DNA of 64,000 nt. It comes from Geobacter sp. UBA5735 (GTDB taxonomy: Bacteria > Desulfobacterota > Desulfuromonadia > Geobacterales > Geobacteraceae). Shown here piece by piece: positions 8,763-17,278 of this stretch; position 1 is the first letter of the stretch, and each line of letters opens with the position of its first letter. The notes under the pieces were generated by a model. That model did not search any database. It was given only the letters and a program-made list of their open reading frames with translations, and was not told where the DNA came from. Made by a program: the position numbers and the translations under genes. The stretch covers positions 6,039-70,038 of the forward strand of contig DIFZ01000066.1 in NCBI GenBank assembly GCA_002419385.1, written 5' to 3'.

Positions 8763-9245
8763 TCAGCCGTCATATTCGCAATCCGCCTGCAACACCTGAT
8801 AGTCGAAAATCAGCCCGCCATCTTTGCCGTGCACGACAAACACAAAAGCGACGCCCTTTTTCAGCAATTCCGCCGAATTCTTCTCCCTGCAGATTCCCCG
8901 GCGGATATCGCGTGAGACAAAAGGGCGCACCTCATTGCCGTTGACTTCTGTCGCGTTGTGATCCAGCCAGGTATAGTTGATGGTCATCTTCTTGCTGCCT
9001 GCCTCAAAACCGTCCAGCCGCAAATGGGGATTCAAGTCGCGCGGACATGTTTTGTTGTTCATCTCGGCATTTTTCACCAGCAGCCTGTTCAAGAGCACAT
9101 CCGGGTCAGAAGCGGCTTTCAACGCAGGCAGGCAGAGCGCCGCAAAGCCGCACAGGCCCGCTACGAGGACCAGCAGAATGATGACCAGCGCCCTTATTTC
9201 GTTCCTGGCTGAACCATGCTTCCCTGCAGGTTTTGCAGCTGACAT
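8763..9245 (-). CDS. unknown protein with one N-terminal membrane anchor
   Basis: This 160-residue protein is not recognised. A basic N-terminus (about 1-17) is followed by one hydrophobic helix (ALVIILLVLVAGLCGFAALC) and a soluble domain outside the cytoplasm with four cysteines, including one at the extreme C-terminus (ADCEYDG). The domain pattern (INYTWLDHN, FVVHGKDGGLIFDYQV) suggests a mixed alpha/beta fold. The start at 9245 is chosen for the GGGGGGGT run just upstream; an alternative at 9308 has no ribosome site. It has no operon partner. Confidence 0.6.
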   Translation of the reverse strand: MSAAKPAGKHGSARNEIRALVIILLVLVAGLCGFAALCLPALKAASDPDVLLNRLLVKNAEMNNKTCPRDLNPHLRLDGFEAGSKKMTINYTWLDHNATEVNGNEVRPFVSRDIRRGICREKNSAELLKKGVAFVFVVHGKDGGLIFDYQVLQADCEYDG

Positions 9246-9664
9246 ACCACCCCCCCAACATGTATTATTGCTGCGGAGCCTCACGAAGCAAACTTGATTC
9301 TCTCGCAAAAAATCCGAAACACCGTTAACCCGTCATTCCGGCAACCGCGTGTCGCCGTAGCTTTAGCGGTGGCGCAAAGCCGCAATCCAGTCTTTTCATA
9401 AGGTTTCAACACTCCTGGACCACGTTGTTCAACGGGGTGACGACTATGTGCGAATGCAGCAAACTTCGCCTTGAGGTTCCTTCCTCTTTCAAGCACGTCT
9501 TGATGTGTGCGTCCATTCAAGGATCTACAACTGGCCACAGGCTTCTTGGCTGCTTCTGTCTTTGGATATGCGAATAATACGGTTTTTATGAGCGGAATTC
9601 AACAGGGAAAATGATCGGGGAAGCTCTTTGCATGCCGTTGTGCGGGGACCGGCCGAGCCACGGT
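9246..9664. repeat. gene-free region with a degenerate REP-like palindrome
   Basis: No convincing gene lies in these 419 nt. At about 9331-9392 the sequence begins CGTCATTCCGGC and ends GCCGCAATCCAGTC. The outer arms ATTCCGGC/GCCGCAAT pair with one mismatch and frame an inner CGCC/GGCG hairpin. This has the form of the widespread CGTCATTCC...GGAATCCAG extragenic palindromes. An 85-codon minus-strand frame spans it (9281-9538) but has no ribosome site and looks non-coding. Confidence 0.35.
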
Positions 9665-10858
9665 CTATCGGGTGCCGGTTTCCGAGTGCCCCCGGGGAGT
9701 GGATCGCAGGTATCGAACCAGCATATAGGTGAGCACGGCGGCGCCGAAACCAATGACCGGACCGACCACGACAGCTCCCAGAAACCACTCCCAAAGGCGG
9801 TAATGAATCTCATTGAGCATGGTTTGACGGTTGAATTCACCCCAGAAAGAACCAGACCGTAAAAAATGCCCTACCTCCACACAGAGAAAAGGCACGAACG
9901 GGAATACGCAGATATTGCTGGCGGCCACCCCGGCCAGCTTGTTCAGATGGAGCTTATGATTAACATAAACGATGGTAACGATGCCGAACGGGATGATCGG
10001 CAGCGACCCCAGGAAGATGCCGACCCAGCTTGCGGCGGCAAGCTCCGCTGCCGATGCGTGTTCACGGCTGAGAAGGCGGAAAAATCGTATCGGATCCGAA
10101 AAGAGCGACAAGGAATTGTGTGGAGCCTTCTTCGGGACCATCCGCCTGTGTGGCCAGGGGAGGAGAGAGCGTATTATCAGCACGGCATGGAGAAAAACAA
10201 CCTTGAGATTGTCCCTGAACGTGCGGGGAGGGATATCCCTGTCGCCTGCCGGCAGGCTCCGATCCGGCATCTCCACGGAGAGAAGCGGCAGACCGGCCCA
10301 GGCCCCACGCACAAGCGACTCGACCTCGAATCCCCGCTCCTGGTCAATAAATTTCCGTGAAGTGAGAAATTCAACGGGATAGAGCCGGAAACCGCTCCGG
10401 GTATCGGGAAGCGACTGGCCGCACTCGAGGCGTACCCAGAAGCAGGAAAAACCATTGCTGCAAAGGCTTGACTCCCGCATGCCGCAGACTTCCTTCCGTC
10501 CGGCACCGATCACGATGGCTGGCCAGGAGACCCTGGCGGCCTCCAGGAGAAGGCCGGCATTGGCCGGATCATGCTGCCCGTCGGCATCGACGGTGAGAAT
10601 CGCCCCGTAGCCTTTTTCCTTTGCCAGAGCGGCTCCAGCCAGGACAGCGCTGCCCTTTCCCGCGCCCGCCGCCAGCCGCAGGCGCTCCACCGGCAGATTC
10701 GCGACTGCCTCGAGGTCGTCATCGTCGGAGCCGACAACCAGCACCGGGAACCCCTGTTCAATCGCGCTTTCAACCACCAGGCGCAGGGCCAGGGAGCAGC
10801 CACAGAGCGGGATAACCAGCAAGGTCTTGGGGAGCGGGCATTCGATGCTGTCCGGCAT
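9665..10858 (-). CDS. glycosyltransferase family 2 fused to a DUF2062 membrane domain
   Basis: In this 397-residue protein, residues 1 to about 215 form a GT-A glycosyltransferase 2 domain with VDADGQHDP (nucleotide-sugar/metal DXD) and SGFRLYP. The C-terminal part (about 250-390) is a DUF2062 domain with several hydrophobic segments, such as GIFLGSLPIIPFGIVTIVYV and LGAVVVGPVIGFGAAVLTYML. It probably transfers a sugar to a lipid carrier at the inner membrane. The start at 10858 lies 2 nt before the stop of the upstream methyltransferase gene, so the two are cotranscribed. Acceptor and sugar are unknown. Confidence 0.82.
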   Translation of the reverse strand: MPDSIECPLPKTLLVIPLCGCSLALRLVVESAIEQGFPVLVVGSDDDDLEAVANLPVERLRLAAGAGKGSAVLAGAALAKEKGYGAILTVDADGQHDPANAGLLLEAARVSWPAIVIGAGRKEVCGMRESSLCSNGFSCFWVRLECGQSLPDTRSGFRLYPVEFLTSRKFIDQERGFEVESLVRGAWAGLPLLSVEMPDRSLPAGDRDIPPRTFRDNLKVVFLHAVLIIRSLLPWPHRRMVPKKAPHNSLSLFSDPIRFFRLLSREHASAAELAAASWVGIFLGSLPIIPFGIVTIVYVNHKLHLNKLAGVAASNICVFPFVPFLCVEVGHFLRSGSFWGEFNRQTMLNEIHYRLWEWFLGAVVVGPVIGFGAAVLTYMLVRYLRSTPRGHSETGTR

Positions 10859-10860
10859 TC

Positions 10861-11568
10861 CTAGACTTTCTGGTTCCGCGCTGCCAATGAATCGGCGCCG
10901 GCAGTACGCCGGGCAACCACTTCCAGCAGCATGCCGCCGCAACGAAACACCTTGAAAAGATGAGATTGTATTTCGATCTGCTCGCAACCCGCTGTCCGGA
11001 GCATCTCCCTGATTTCCCAAGGGCTGTGGGACTTCAGCCACAACCTCTGCCGCACGGCATTGCCGAACTGGATAAAGAATCTCAAGAAAGATCGGCGGGC
11101 CGTGATGAAATAGATCACCCCTCCCGGTTCGAGATGCCGGGCGAGCCTGCGTAAAAGTCCCGGCACATCCGCCATGTATTCAAGGGAGGCAAAGGCGCAT
11201 ATGACTGAAAAAGTGCCATCGGGCGCGCTCTTCTCCACGTCGCAGATGACAGTCCTGATGTTGGTCACACCTTCATCGGCAGCTTTTTTCGCCAATACCT
11301 CGAGCATGTTACGGGAGATGTCCACGGCCACGACTTCCCGGCAGTGGCGGGCAATGGGAAGGGTGAATATTCCGGTGCCGGCCCCGATTTCAAGCACCCG
11401 GCCCGCACCGGCAAACAGCTCGGGCAGGCGCGACGAGAAAAGATCGTATTCCTTGCGCTTGGACATTGACACGGCGGTCTGAAACTGCTCGTGATCATAG
11501 TTGGGAGCCAGGTCGTCATAGAAGAGCTGAACTGTTTTCAATCTGCTTCCGGTTTCGGCGTGGAGCAT
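10861..11568 (-). CDS. SAM-dependent class I methyltransferase, BioC-like
   Basis: The 235-residue protein has the glycine-rich SAM loop VLEIGAGTGIF (motif I, near residue 67) and motif II with VVAVDIS. The LEPGGVIYFITA segment is the post-strand 5 motif. The start at 11568 follows GAAAGGA. It is similar in layout to ubiquinone/BioC-type methyltransferases but distinct from the bioC gene just upstream. It is coupled to the GT2-DUF2062 gene with 2 nt between them, so a lipid or polyprenyl-linked substrate is plausible. The substrate is unproven. Confidence 0.78.
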   Translation of the reverse strand: MLHAETGSRLKTVQLFYDDLAPNYDHEQFQTAVSMSKRKEYDLFSSRLPELFAGAGRVLEIGAGTGIFTLPIARHCREVVAVDISRNMLEVLAKKAADEGVTNIRTVICDVEKSAPDGTFSVICAFASLEYMADVPGLLRRLARHLEPGGVIYFITARRSFLRFFIQFGNAVRQRLWLKSHSPWEIREMLRTAGCEQIEIQSHLFKVFRCGGMLLEVVARRTAGADSLAARNQKV

Positions 11569-11813
11569 CGTTTTCCTTTCTGTCGGCCAGTCGATGGGTG
11601 CATTTGGTGCGCTTCGGCACAGAATTCTAATCTTCGTGCAAAAATCGCATGGCACACATGCGATGTGAGTTCACCAATGTTAATCCAACATGACCGCACT
11701 ATAAAGCGGGCACACGTCAATGTCAAAAGAGATTGTATGAGCGGAACTGAGAAAACAGAAGCGTTCAACGCTCGCGAAGGCATGAAAGTGTCAGGAATCG
11801 GGAAAGAGCCCTG

Positions 11814-12647
11814 CTAGGGATATGTTCCGTCGGATTTCCTCCCAGCACCCCAGATCACTTCATAGGTAACAGGAATCCCCTGCGAACCGCCGAATTCCTG
11901 CTGATAGAGTTCGCCCATTCTCTGCAGGACTTTTCTGCTGTGCAGCCCCCGTCTCCCGTGCGTCGAGGCATTGCCCGCGCCGATCCGGCGCAGGGATCGA
12001 AGAAGGAATGAAACGGAAGCGTAGTGCTCGAGTTCAACGGTGGCCTCGACCAGGCAATCGGCAAAGCCCGCCCTGCCAAGGGCATCGGTCACCTCGCCAA
12101 CGGAAAAGAACCGATGGGTCCGGTCTTCTTCCGGCCGGCCCGCCTCACGGATGGCTTTTCGATAACACGCTTTCAGCTCCCGCATGGTACTCCCGCCAAA
12201 AAGGGCGAACCGGAAGCACCCGCCGGGCGCCAGCACCCTCATGGCCTCGCGGAAGGCCTGTTCCAGGTCGTTCAACCACTGGAACGTGGAAGTGGACACT
12301 ACAAGGCCGAAGGATCCGTCGGCAAACGGGAGATGCTCGGCATCTCCTGTTACCCGCAGCACCGATCCCTTCCCCTGCCGGGGAACAGACCCGCACTGGG
12401 CCATACCCGCAGCCTGGTCAATCCCTGCCAGGAGTGCGCCGGGGTAGAGTGACCGCAGTACGCGAAGCAGCATGCCCGTCCCCGCCCCGACATCCAGGAC
12501 TCGGCCAGGGGCATTGCCGCCTGTGGAATCCGCAAGCTGCGCCGCAAGCTGCAGAATGACCCGTTTCTGTACCTGGACGGTCTCTTCATAGAAGGGAGCC
12601 TGCCGGTCGAAGGAGCGGCGCACCCGTGTCTTGTCAAGTGCTTTCAT
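11814..12647 (-). CDS. bioC: malonyl-ACP O-methyltransferase
   Basis: The enzyme methylates malonyl-ACP so that fatty-acid enzymes can build pimeloyl-ACP for biotin. The 277-residue protein has N-terminal VRRSFDRQAPFYEE, typical of BioC, then SAM motif I VLDVGAGTGMLL and the characteristic STSTFQWLNDLEQAFREAMRVL region. The gene start overlaps the end of the bioH-like gene by about 14 nt; an alternative start at 12668 would overlap by 35 nt. The position after bioF and bioH supports the assignment. Confidence 0.9.
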   Translation of the reverse strand: MKALDKTRVRRSFDRQAPFYEETVQVQKRVILQLAAQLADSTGGNAPGRVLDVGAGTGMLLRVLRSLYPGALLAGIDQAAGMAQCGSVPRQGKGSVLRVTGDAEHLPFADGSFGLVVSTSTFQWLNDLEQAFREAMRVLAPGGCFRFALFGGSTMRELKACYRKAIREAGRPEEDRTHRFFSVGEVTDALGRAGFADCLVEATVELEHYASVSFLLRSLRRIGAGNASTHGRRGLHSRKVLQRMGELYQQEFGGSQGIPVTYEVIWGAGRKSDGTYP

Positions 12648-13458
12648 GGATTCTTTCGAGAAAATCATTCAGTAGTGCGTTCAACTCCGCCGCTCTGGTC
12701 AGCATGGGTGCATGACCGGCGCCATCGAGAACTTTCAGCGTCGCTCGTGGCAACCGTTTCGCCATAAAGCGCGCGGCATCGACAGGACAGATCGGATCAC
12801 CTGAGCCGTGAACGAGAAGAACCGGCACATCCACCCCCTGAAGGCTGTCCCTGAGATCGGCGGCAGCGAGAGTTTCCAGAGATCGGGCCGCCGCATGACA
12901 GGGAGGTTTTGGTGCGTTCCCGAGGAACTCCCCTGCAATGCGCTCAGAATTAATCAAGGCCCGCTCCTCATCCGGAAACATGCCGTTGAAAAATTCCTCG
13001 TAGGCTTTTTCGCGATCCCTCTTCAAACGAAGCCCCAGTACCCTGGGCTCTTTGGGTGAAAGGGCGCAGGGGTAGTCCGGTGCGGCGGAAAATTTCGCTG
13101 TGCCGGACACGAGCACCAGGGAGGACAACCTTTCCCGCAGCTCCGGGAATGCCGCCAGTGCGACCATTGCCCCAAGCGACCAGCCCACCACGGTCGCCCG
13201 GCGTATATCGAGATGCTCCACCAGCCCTGCCAGGTCCGACACGAGATTTTCCAGGGCATACCCGTCATCCGGCGCAGCCGAGCGGCCATGCCCCCGCAGG
13301 TCAGGGGCAAGGCAGCGGTAACGGCTCGAGAGGGCCTGGAGCTGTGCGCGCCACACAGAACTGGACAGGGACCAGCCGTGCAGGAACACCACAGGCTGCC
13401 CTGCCCCCTGGTCTTCAAAATGAATGGCGGTTGTATCGCTGCTCAGAAAATGCGGCAT
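12634..13458 (-). CDS. bioH: pimeloyl-ACP methyl ester esterase-type alpha/beta hydrolase
   Basis: The 274-residue alpha/beta hydrolase has the oxyanion motif FLHGWSLS, nucleophile elbow GWSLG (S94), the acid residue in GSGDPICP, and the catalytic histidine in GAGHAPML. BioH removes the methyl group from pimeloyl-ACP methyl ester, ending chain extension. Naming rests on fold plus location between bioF and bioC, because the hydrolase family is broad. The start at 13458 follows GGGGAAG, and the 3' end overlaps bioC, indicating translational coupling. Confidence 0.82.
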   Translation of the reverse strand: MPHFLSSDTTAIHFEDQGAGQPVVFLHGWSLSSSVWRAQLQALSSRYRCLAPDLRGHGRSAAPDDGYALENLVSDLAGLVEHLDIRRATVVGWSLGAMVALAAFPELRERLSSLVLVSGTAKFSAAPDYPCALSPKEPRVLGLRLKRDREKAYEEFFNGMFPDEERALINSERIAGEFLGNAPKPPCHAAARSLETLAAADLRDSLQGVDVPVLLVHGSGDPICPVDAARFMAKRLPRATLKVLDGAGHAPMLTRAAELNALLNDFLERIHEST

Positions 13459-13516
13459 TCATCTTCCCCGTGCAGTGTGCAGCGGCGAGTTTTTCGGTAT
13501 ACCGAAAGTGCCCCGC

Positions 13517-14695
13517 TCAGATTATCCCCAATTGCTTCCCTGTCGCAGTAATGACCTCTACCGCCCGCTCCAGGTCCTGTTGCCGGTGAGTCGCCATGAC
13601 CGTCAAGCGGAGCCTGCTGCCGCCGCGGGGAACGGTGGGCGGTCGTATCCCCTGGACAAAAATGCCCGCGTCAAGCAGGCGTCGGGAGAATTCCATCGTC
13701 TCTGCGGCGCCCCCTACGAACAGGGGCAGTATCTGGGTCTCACTGTCCATGGTATCGAAACCGGCAGCCCGCAGGGACTTCTTCACTGCCCCGGCGTGCT
13801 CCAGAAGCCTCCCGCGCAGTGACGATCCCTCGCTGGAATCCACGATATCGAGGGCAGCCAGCGCCGTTGCCACTACGGACGGTGGAAGAGACGTGGAAAA
13901 GATGAAGCTGCGTGCCCTGTTCACCAGGTAATCGACGATCTCACGCGAAGCTGCCACATAGGCGCCGAAGCCGCCCAGCGCCTTGCCCAGGGTGCCCATG
14001 TGGATGTCGATGGCGGATTCGAATCCACAGAGTTCGGCAGTCCCCCGCCCCCCCGGCCCCAGGACACCCGTGCCATGGGCGTCATCTACCATCAGCAGCG
14101 CACCGAATTCCCTTTTCAGCGATACCAGTTCGGGCAGGAGCGCAATATCGCCATCCATGCTGAAGACACCGTCGGTGATGATGATTTTCCTGCCAGTCCC
14201 TCCCCGGTTCCGGTCAAGAAGCCGCCGGAGCGCATTCACGTCCCGGTGCGGGTAGCGGATCATTCGCGCCCGGGACAGGAGGCAGCCGTCCACGATGCTG
14301 GCGTGGTTGAGGCGGTCGCTGAAAACCAGGTCTCCGCTGCCGGCCAGTGCCGGAATCAAGCCGGTATTGGCGGCATACCCCGAATTGAACACGAGGGCGG
14401 CTTCCGTGTTTTTGAAGGCTGCCAGTCGCGCCTCCAGTTGTTCGTGGAGCGCCATGTTGCCCGATACCAGGCGGGAAGCCCCGCTACCGGTGCCATAACG
14501 TTCGGTTGCCCGTATCGCCGCTTCTTTCAGCACAGGGTGGTCCGCAAGTCCCAGGTAGTTGTTCGAGCAGAGCACCAGCACATCACGCCCCTCCAGGGTG
14601 AGGTGCGATCCCTGCGCCCCCTCCGCCCTGAGCATGCGCCGGTACAGGCCGTGCTCGCGCAAACCGTCCAACTCTTTCATGAAACTGCCCGACAT
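13517..14695 (-). CDS. bioF: 8-amino-7-oxononanoate synthase
   Basis: This PLP enzyme joins pimeloyl-ACP (or -CoA) with L-alanine, the first committed step of the biotin rings. The 392-residue protein has LCSNNYLGL, SGSGASRLVSGN, VDDAHGTGVLG and the PLP lysine motif TLGKALGG (K238). It is the first gene of the bioF-bioH-bioC operon. The start at 14695 follows AGGGG; an in-frame extension to 14752 would run through the operator. A BirA-like inverted repeat lies 38-69 nt upstream, indicating repression by biotin sufficiency. Confidence 0.95.
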   Translation of the reverse strand: MSGSFMKELDGLREHGLYRRMLRAEGAQGSHLTLEGRDVLVLCSNNYLGLADHPVLKEAAIRATERYGTGSGASRLVSGNMALHEQLEARLAAFKNTEAALVFNSGYAANTGLIPALAGSGDLVFSDRLNHASIVDGCLLSRARMIRYPHRDVNALRRLLDRNRGGTGRKIIITDGVFSMDGDIALLPELVSLKREFGALLMVDDAHGTGVLGPGGRGTAELCGFESAIDIHMGTLGKALGGFGAYVAASREIVDYLVNRARSFIFSTSLPPSVVATALAALDIVDSSEGSSLRGRLLEHAGAVKKSLRAAGFDTMDSETQILPLFVGGAAETMEFSRRLLDAGIFVQGIRPPTVPRGGSRLRLTVMATHRQQDLERAVEVITATGKQLGII

Positions 14696-14732
14696 GGCCC
14701 CTGACCTTTGCCTTTCCTTGCGCCCGGCACAC

Positions 14733-14764
14733 TTGTCAACCATCACGAACAATCAGGTTGACGA
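14733..14764 (-). promoter_or_regulatory. BirA-type biotin operator upstream of bioF
   Basis: The inverted repeat TTGTCAACC (14733-14741) / GGTTGACGA (14756-14764) has 14 nt between its arms and pairs at 8 of 9 positions. This fits the known bacterial BirA operator form TTGTnAACC-N14/15-GGTTnACAA. It sits directly before bioF, where biotinyl-AMP-bound BirA would repress the operon. The site is read from sequence. The regulator gene is not in this window. Confidence 0.82.
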
Positions 14765-14862
14765 GATATGAAGTACCATACAATCCCGTGTTTGAAAAGA
14801 ATTTTCTCCCTGCTGCGGAGCCTGAATACCGCGGGGGAACTATCAGCTGCCGGTGCGAAACG

Positions 14863-15648
14863 CTATTTCTGGAAGGTGCCGCCGACGAGCGTTGCCGTGA
14901 TGCTTCCCACCTTGACCTTGGTCTTCATCTTCACCGGAAGCAGCCGATGATCGTCGGTCAGCCAGATATACATGTCCCCCCGCTTGTCCATGATTCCCTC
15001 AGATTTGAGCAGCGGCTTGATGACTATTGTGTCGAAGTTACCGAGCTTGGTCTTCAGTTTTTCTTTCCGCAGCACCTTGACCTCGACTCTCCAGACTTTC
15101 TTGCTGTCCAGGATCGTCAGAAAAACCGGTTTGCCAACCTCCAGCTTGAGCGTCCTCACGTAGTAAAAGCTGGAAAGGGTGTCAAAAGTGCTGCCCGGAA
15201 GCGCTATATCCATTTTCTCGCCACTGAGGTGATTGCGGTAATGGCTGATCTTCCCCACCTGATCGAACAGGACCTCCCGGTCCCTGCTGTGCCGCCCCTC
15301 GCGGATTTTCATCCGGTACGACCTGGGCAGGCCGATGCCGGGAGGATTGGCACCGGTCAGCACCGATTCTATGCGGTCCTCCACCGGGAAAAACGATGAA
15401 ATCCAGTCGGCCGAACGCGCTGTCGAGACAATGTGGATCTCGTCGCCGACCTTGTTGATTTCCTGCATTGCCGTGCCTGCCTTGATGCCGGCCCAGGTCA
15501 GGTCGTAGACAAGCTTTTCCGGGATGGCAAACGCCGCCGCCAATGGGGCGGCAGAAAACGAGAACAGCGGCATCAGCAGCAGAACCAGAAAGAACCGCCA
15601 GGATCCAGGGGGGGCGTATCCTCGACAGCGCATCTTCACACCATGCAT
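14863..15648 (-). CDS. DUF3108-domain envelope protein
   Basis: The 261-residue protein starts at 15648, 9 nt after AAGGAG. An N-terminal hydrophobic segment (FFLVLLLMPLFSFSAAPLAAAFA) with a signal-peptidase-like end suggests export. The mature part carries the DUF3108 pattern: LVYDLTWAGIKAGTA, FDTLSSFYYVRTL and LGNFDTIVIKPLL. It is predicted to be a beta-rich periplasmic protein. Function is unknown in the family. A small SAP-domain gene is divergent upstream. Confidence 0.78.
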   Translation of the reverse strand: MHGVKMRCRGYAPPGSWRFFLVLLLMPLFSFSAAPLAAAFAIPEKLVYDLTWAGIKAGTAMQEINKVGDEIHIVSTARSADWISSFFPVEDRIESVLTGANPPGIGLPRSYRMKIREGRHSRDREVLFDQVGKISHYRNHLSGEKMDIALPGSTFDTLSSFYYVRTLKLEVGKPVFLTILDSKKVWRVEVKVLRKEKLKTKLGNFDTIVIKPLLKSEGIMDKRGDMYIWLTDDHRLLPVKMKTKVKVGSITATLVGGTFQK

Positions 15649-15797
15649 TTCCAACACTCCTTTCAAAGAAAAAGGGCTGGACTCGGACAGCCCAGCCATG
15701 TATCAGGCAGCCGCAAGGGTTGCGTTCACGAAGCGCTCTGCTATAGTTTTACATGATTTTCCGGGCCGACGCCCGATTTCCCCGGAAGGAGAACCCC

Positions 15798-15977
15798 ATG
15801 AAACTCGAAGAAGTCAAGAAAATCGCCCAGGCGCACGGCATAAAGGTTGCCAAGATGAAAAAGGCTGACCTGATCAGAAGTATTCAGCGCGCCGAAGGCA
15901 ACAATGACTGTTACAATTCCGGCTCGGCTGATACGTGCGGACAGGAGGAATGTCTCTGGCGCGACGACTGCCGATGA
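15798..15977 (+). CDS. 59-residue SAP/Rho_N-like protein with C-terminal cysteine cluster
   Basis: The protein starts at 15798 after AAGGAGAACCCC. Residues 1-34 form a helix-extended-helix (EEVKKIAQAHGIKVAKMKKADLIR segment) like SAP or Rho N-terminal nucleic-acid-binding motifs. The tail has four cysteines in a DCYNSG-DTCGQEECLWRDDC arrangement, which could bind metal or an iron-sulfur cluster or form disulfides. Small proteins of this design recur in Geobacter-like genomes (from memory). A nucleic-acid-linked role is inferred; no function is known. Confidence 0.75.
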   Translation: MKLEEVKKIAQAHGIKVAKMKKADLIRSIQRAEGNNDCYNSGSADTCGQEECLWRDDCR

Positions 15978-16013
15978 TCTGGGTATGACAGCCTGAACGG
16001 AGCACTCCGGTCC

Positions 16014-17186
16014 TCACCCGGGATTCCCGGCCGGCTTACCGGCTCCGGGAATTTCCGGACGCACCAGTTCGATGACCGTAATCTCCGGCGGAGCCAGGAA
16101 CCTGATGGGGGGCCCCCAGGTGCCGGTACCCCTGCTGACATAGAGGGATCCCCCTCCGGCTAAGTTTGTCAGGCCGTTTGTCAGGGGATACAACAGCCTG
16201 GTGACCAGAGAGAACGGAAATATCTGCCCCTGGTGGACGTGCCCTGACAGTTGCAGGTCAAAGAGCCCCAGGCTGCCTTTTTCCACGGTCGGCCGGTGCT
16301 TGAGCAGCAGGGTGAACTCCCCGGAAGAACGGCTTGCGAGTGCTGTCTTTTCCTGGTCAGCGCACCCCGCTCCCATCCGGCAAGCAACCGGGTCGGCCAC
16401 GCCGGCCAGCCTGATGCCTGCCACCTCACGCGAATCCCCGCCCAGAACGGTAAATCCTGCCTGGCGGGTAAACTCCAGCGCCTGGGTTATCCCGGCATAA
16501 TACTCGTGGTTCCCGGTTACGGCATATTTGCCGAATCTCGGTTTCAGCTCCCGGAGGGCGGCAGCCATGGCGGCCATGCCGTCAATCTGGCTGTCGACCA
16601 GGTCTCCCGTTGACACCAGGATATCCGGATCGGCCTTTCGTATCTCGCGCACGATCCGGTCGAGACGTTCCTTCCCGACAATCAGCCCTAGGTGGACATC
16701 GGATATCTGGACCACGGTAATACGCCCGATCTCGGCAGGGATCTTGCGCGACGCTACAACAACCCTCTCGGTCCGGATATCCAGCGCTTCAGAATAGCCG
16801 TATATCGCTATGATGAGAGCGCAAGCGCCTGCCAGCAGGAACGCATTGAAGTCGGATACGGCACTCAGGGGCAGCTCTTTTCCCGCAACATGCCCGGCAA
16901 GGCGGAGCAGCACCCTGCACAGGTCGATGGTGATGGAAGCGCAGAAAAAGAGAAAAAGCACTCCCATCCAGACATACCCGGCATGGGCCAGGGCAATGGC
17001 TAAGTGTTCAAAACCCTGCTTCTCAGTCAGCCGTATCATAGCCGGCATGACAGTCATTGCCGTAATGAACAATGCCAGGCATATTGTCAGCGGCATGGCA
17101 AGGGTCATTACAGACGTTATTTTGCGAAAGGCATAGTAATGCATTCCGCCGTATAAAAGGAAAAAAATGAGCAGGAAAAAGCTCAT
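16014..17186 (-). CDS. membrane-anchored metallophosphoesterase (YkuE/YaeI-like)
   Basis: The 390-residue protein has four predicted N-terminal transmembrane helices within residues 1-130, followed by a calcineurin-like phosphoesterase domain. Metal-binding motifs are ISDVHLG, STGDLVD, TGNHEYY and SGHVHQGQ. YkuE/YaeI-type members hydrolyse phosphodiester or UDP-lipid intermediates at the membrane; the substrate here is unknown. The start at 17186 follows GAGGATG. Between it and the efflux operon end (17279) are 92 nt with no feature seen. Confidence 0.85.
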   Translation of the reverse strand: MSFFLLIFFLLYGGMHYYAFRKITSVMTLAMPLTICLALFITAMTVMPAMIRLTEKQGFEHLAIALAHAGYVWMGVLFLFFCASITIDLCRVLLRLAGHVAGKELPLSAVSDFNAFLLAGACALIIAIYGYSEALDIRTERVVVASRKIPAEIGRITVVQISDVHLGLIVGKERLDRIVREIRKADPDILVSTGDLVDSQIDGMAAMAAALRELKPRFGKYAVTGNHEYYAGITQALEFTRQAGFTVLGGDSREVAGIRLAGVADPVACRMGAGCADQEKTALASRSSGEFTLLLKHRPTVEKGSLGLFDLQLSGHVHQGQIFPFSLVTRLLYPLTNGLTNLAGGGSLYVSRGTGTWGPPIRFLAPPEITVIELVRPEIPGAGKPAGNPG

Positions 17187-17278
17187 GCCGTCACATCCTC
17201 ACCATGTCGCCACGGCCATCAGTCCCCTCCCCCTGGCAACCTGCCACGGATGGCAGAGGAGATTCCATTCCAGCGATA

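Noticed and set aside
9345..9395. Resemblance to a GEMM cyclic-dinucleotide riboswitch (GGCAACC...GGCGCAAAGCC)
   Set aside because: The conserved GACGCAAAGCC and tetraloop receptor parts do not match well, it is not near a plus-strand gene, and the REP-like outer arms explain the symmetry better.
9281..9538. 85-codon minus-strand frame as a small gene
   Set aside because: No ribosome site, covers the REP-like palindrome, and has no recognisable domain.
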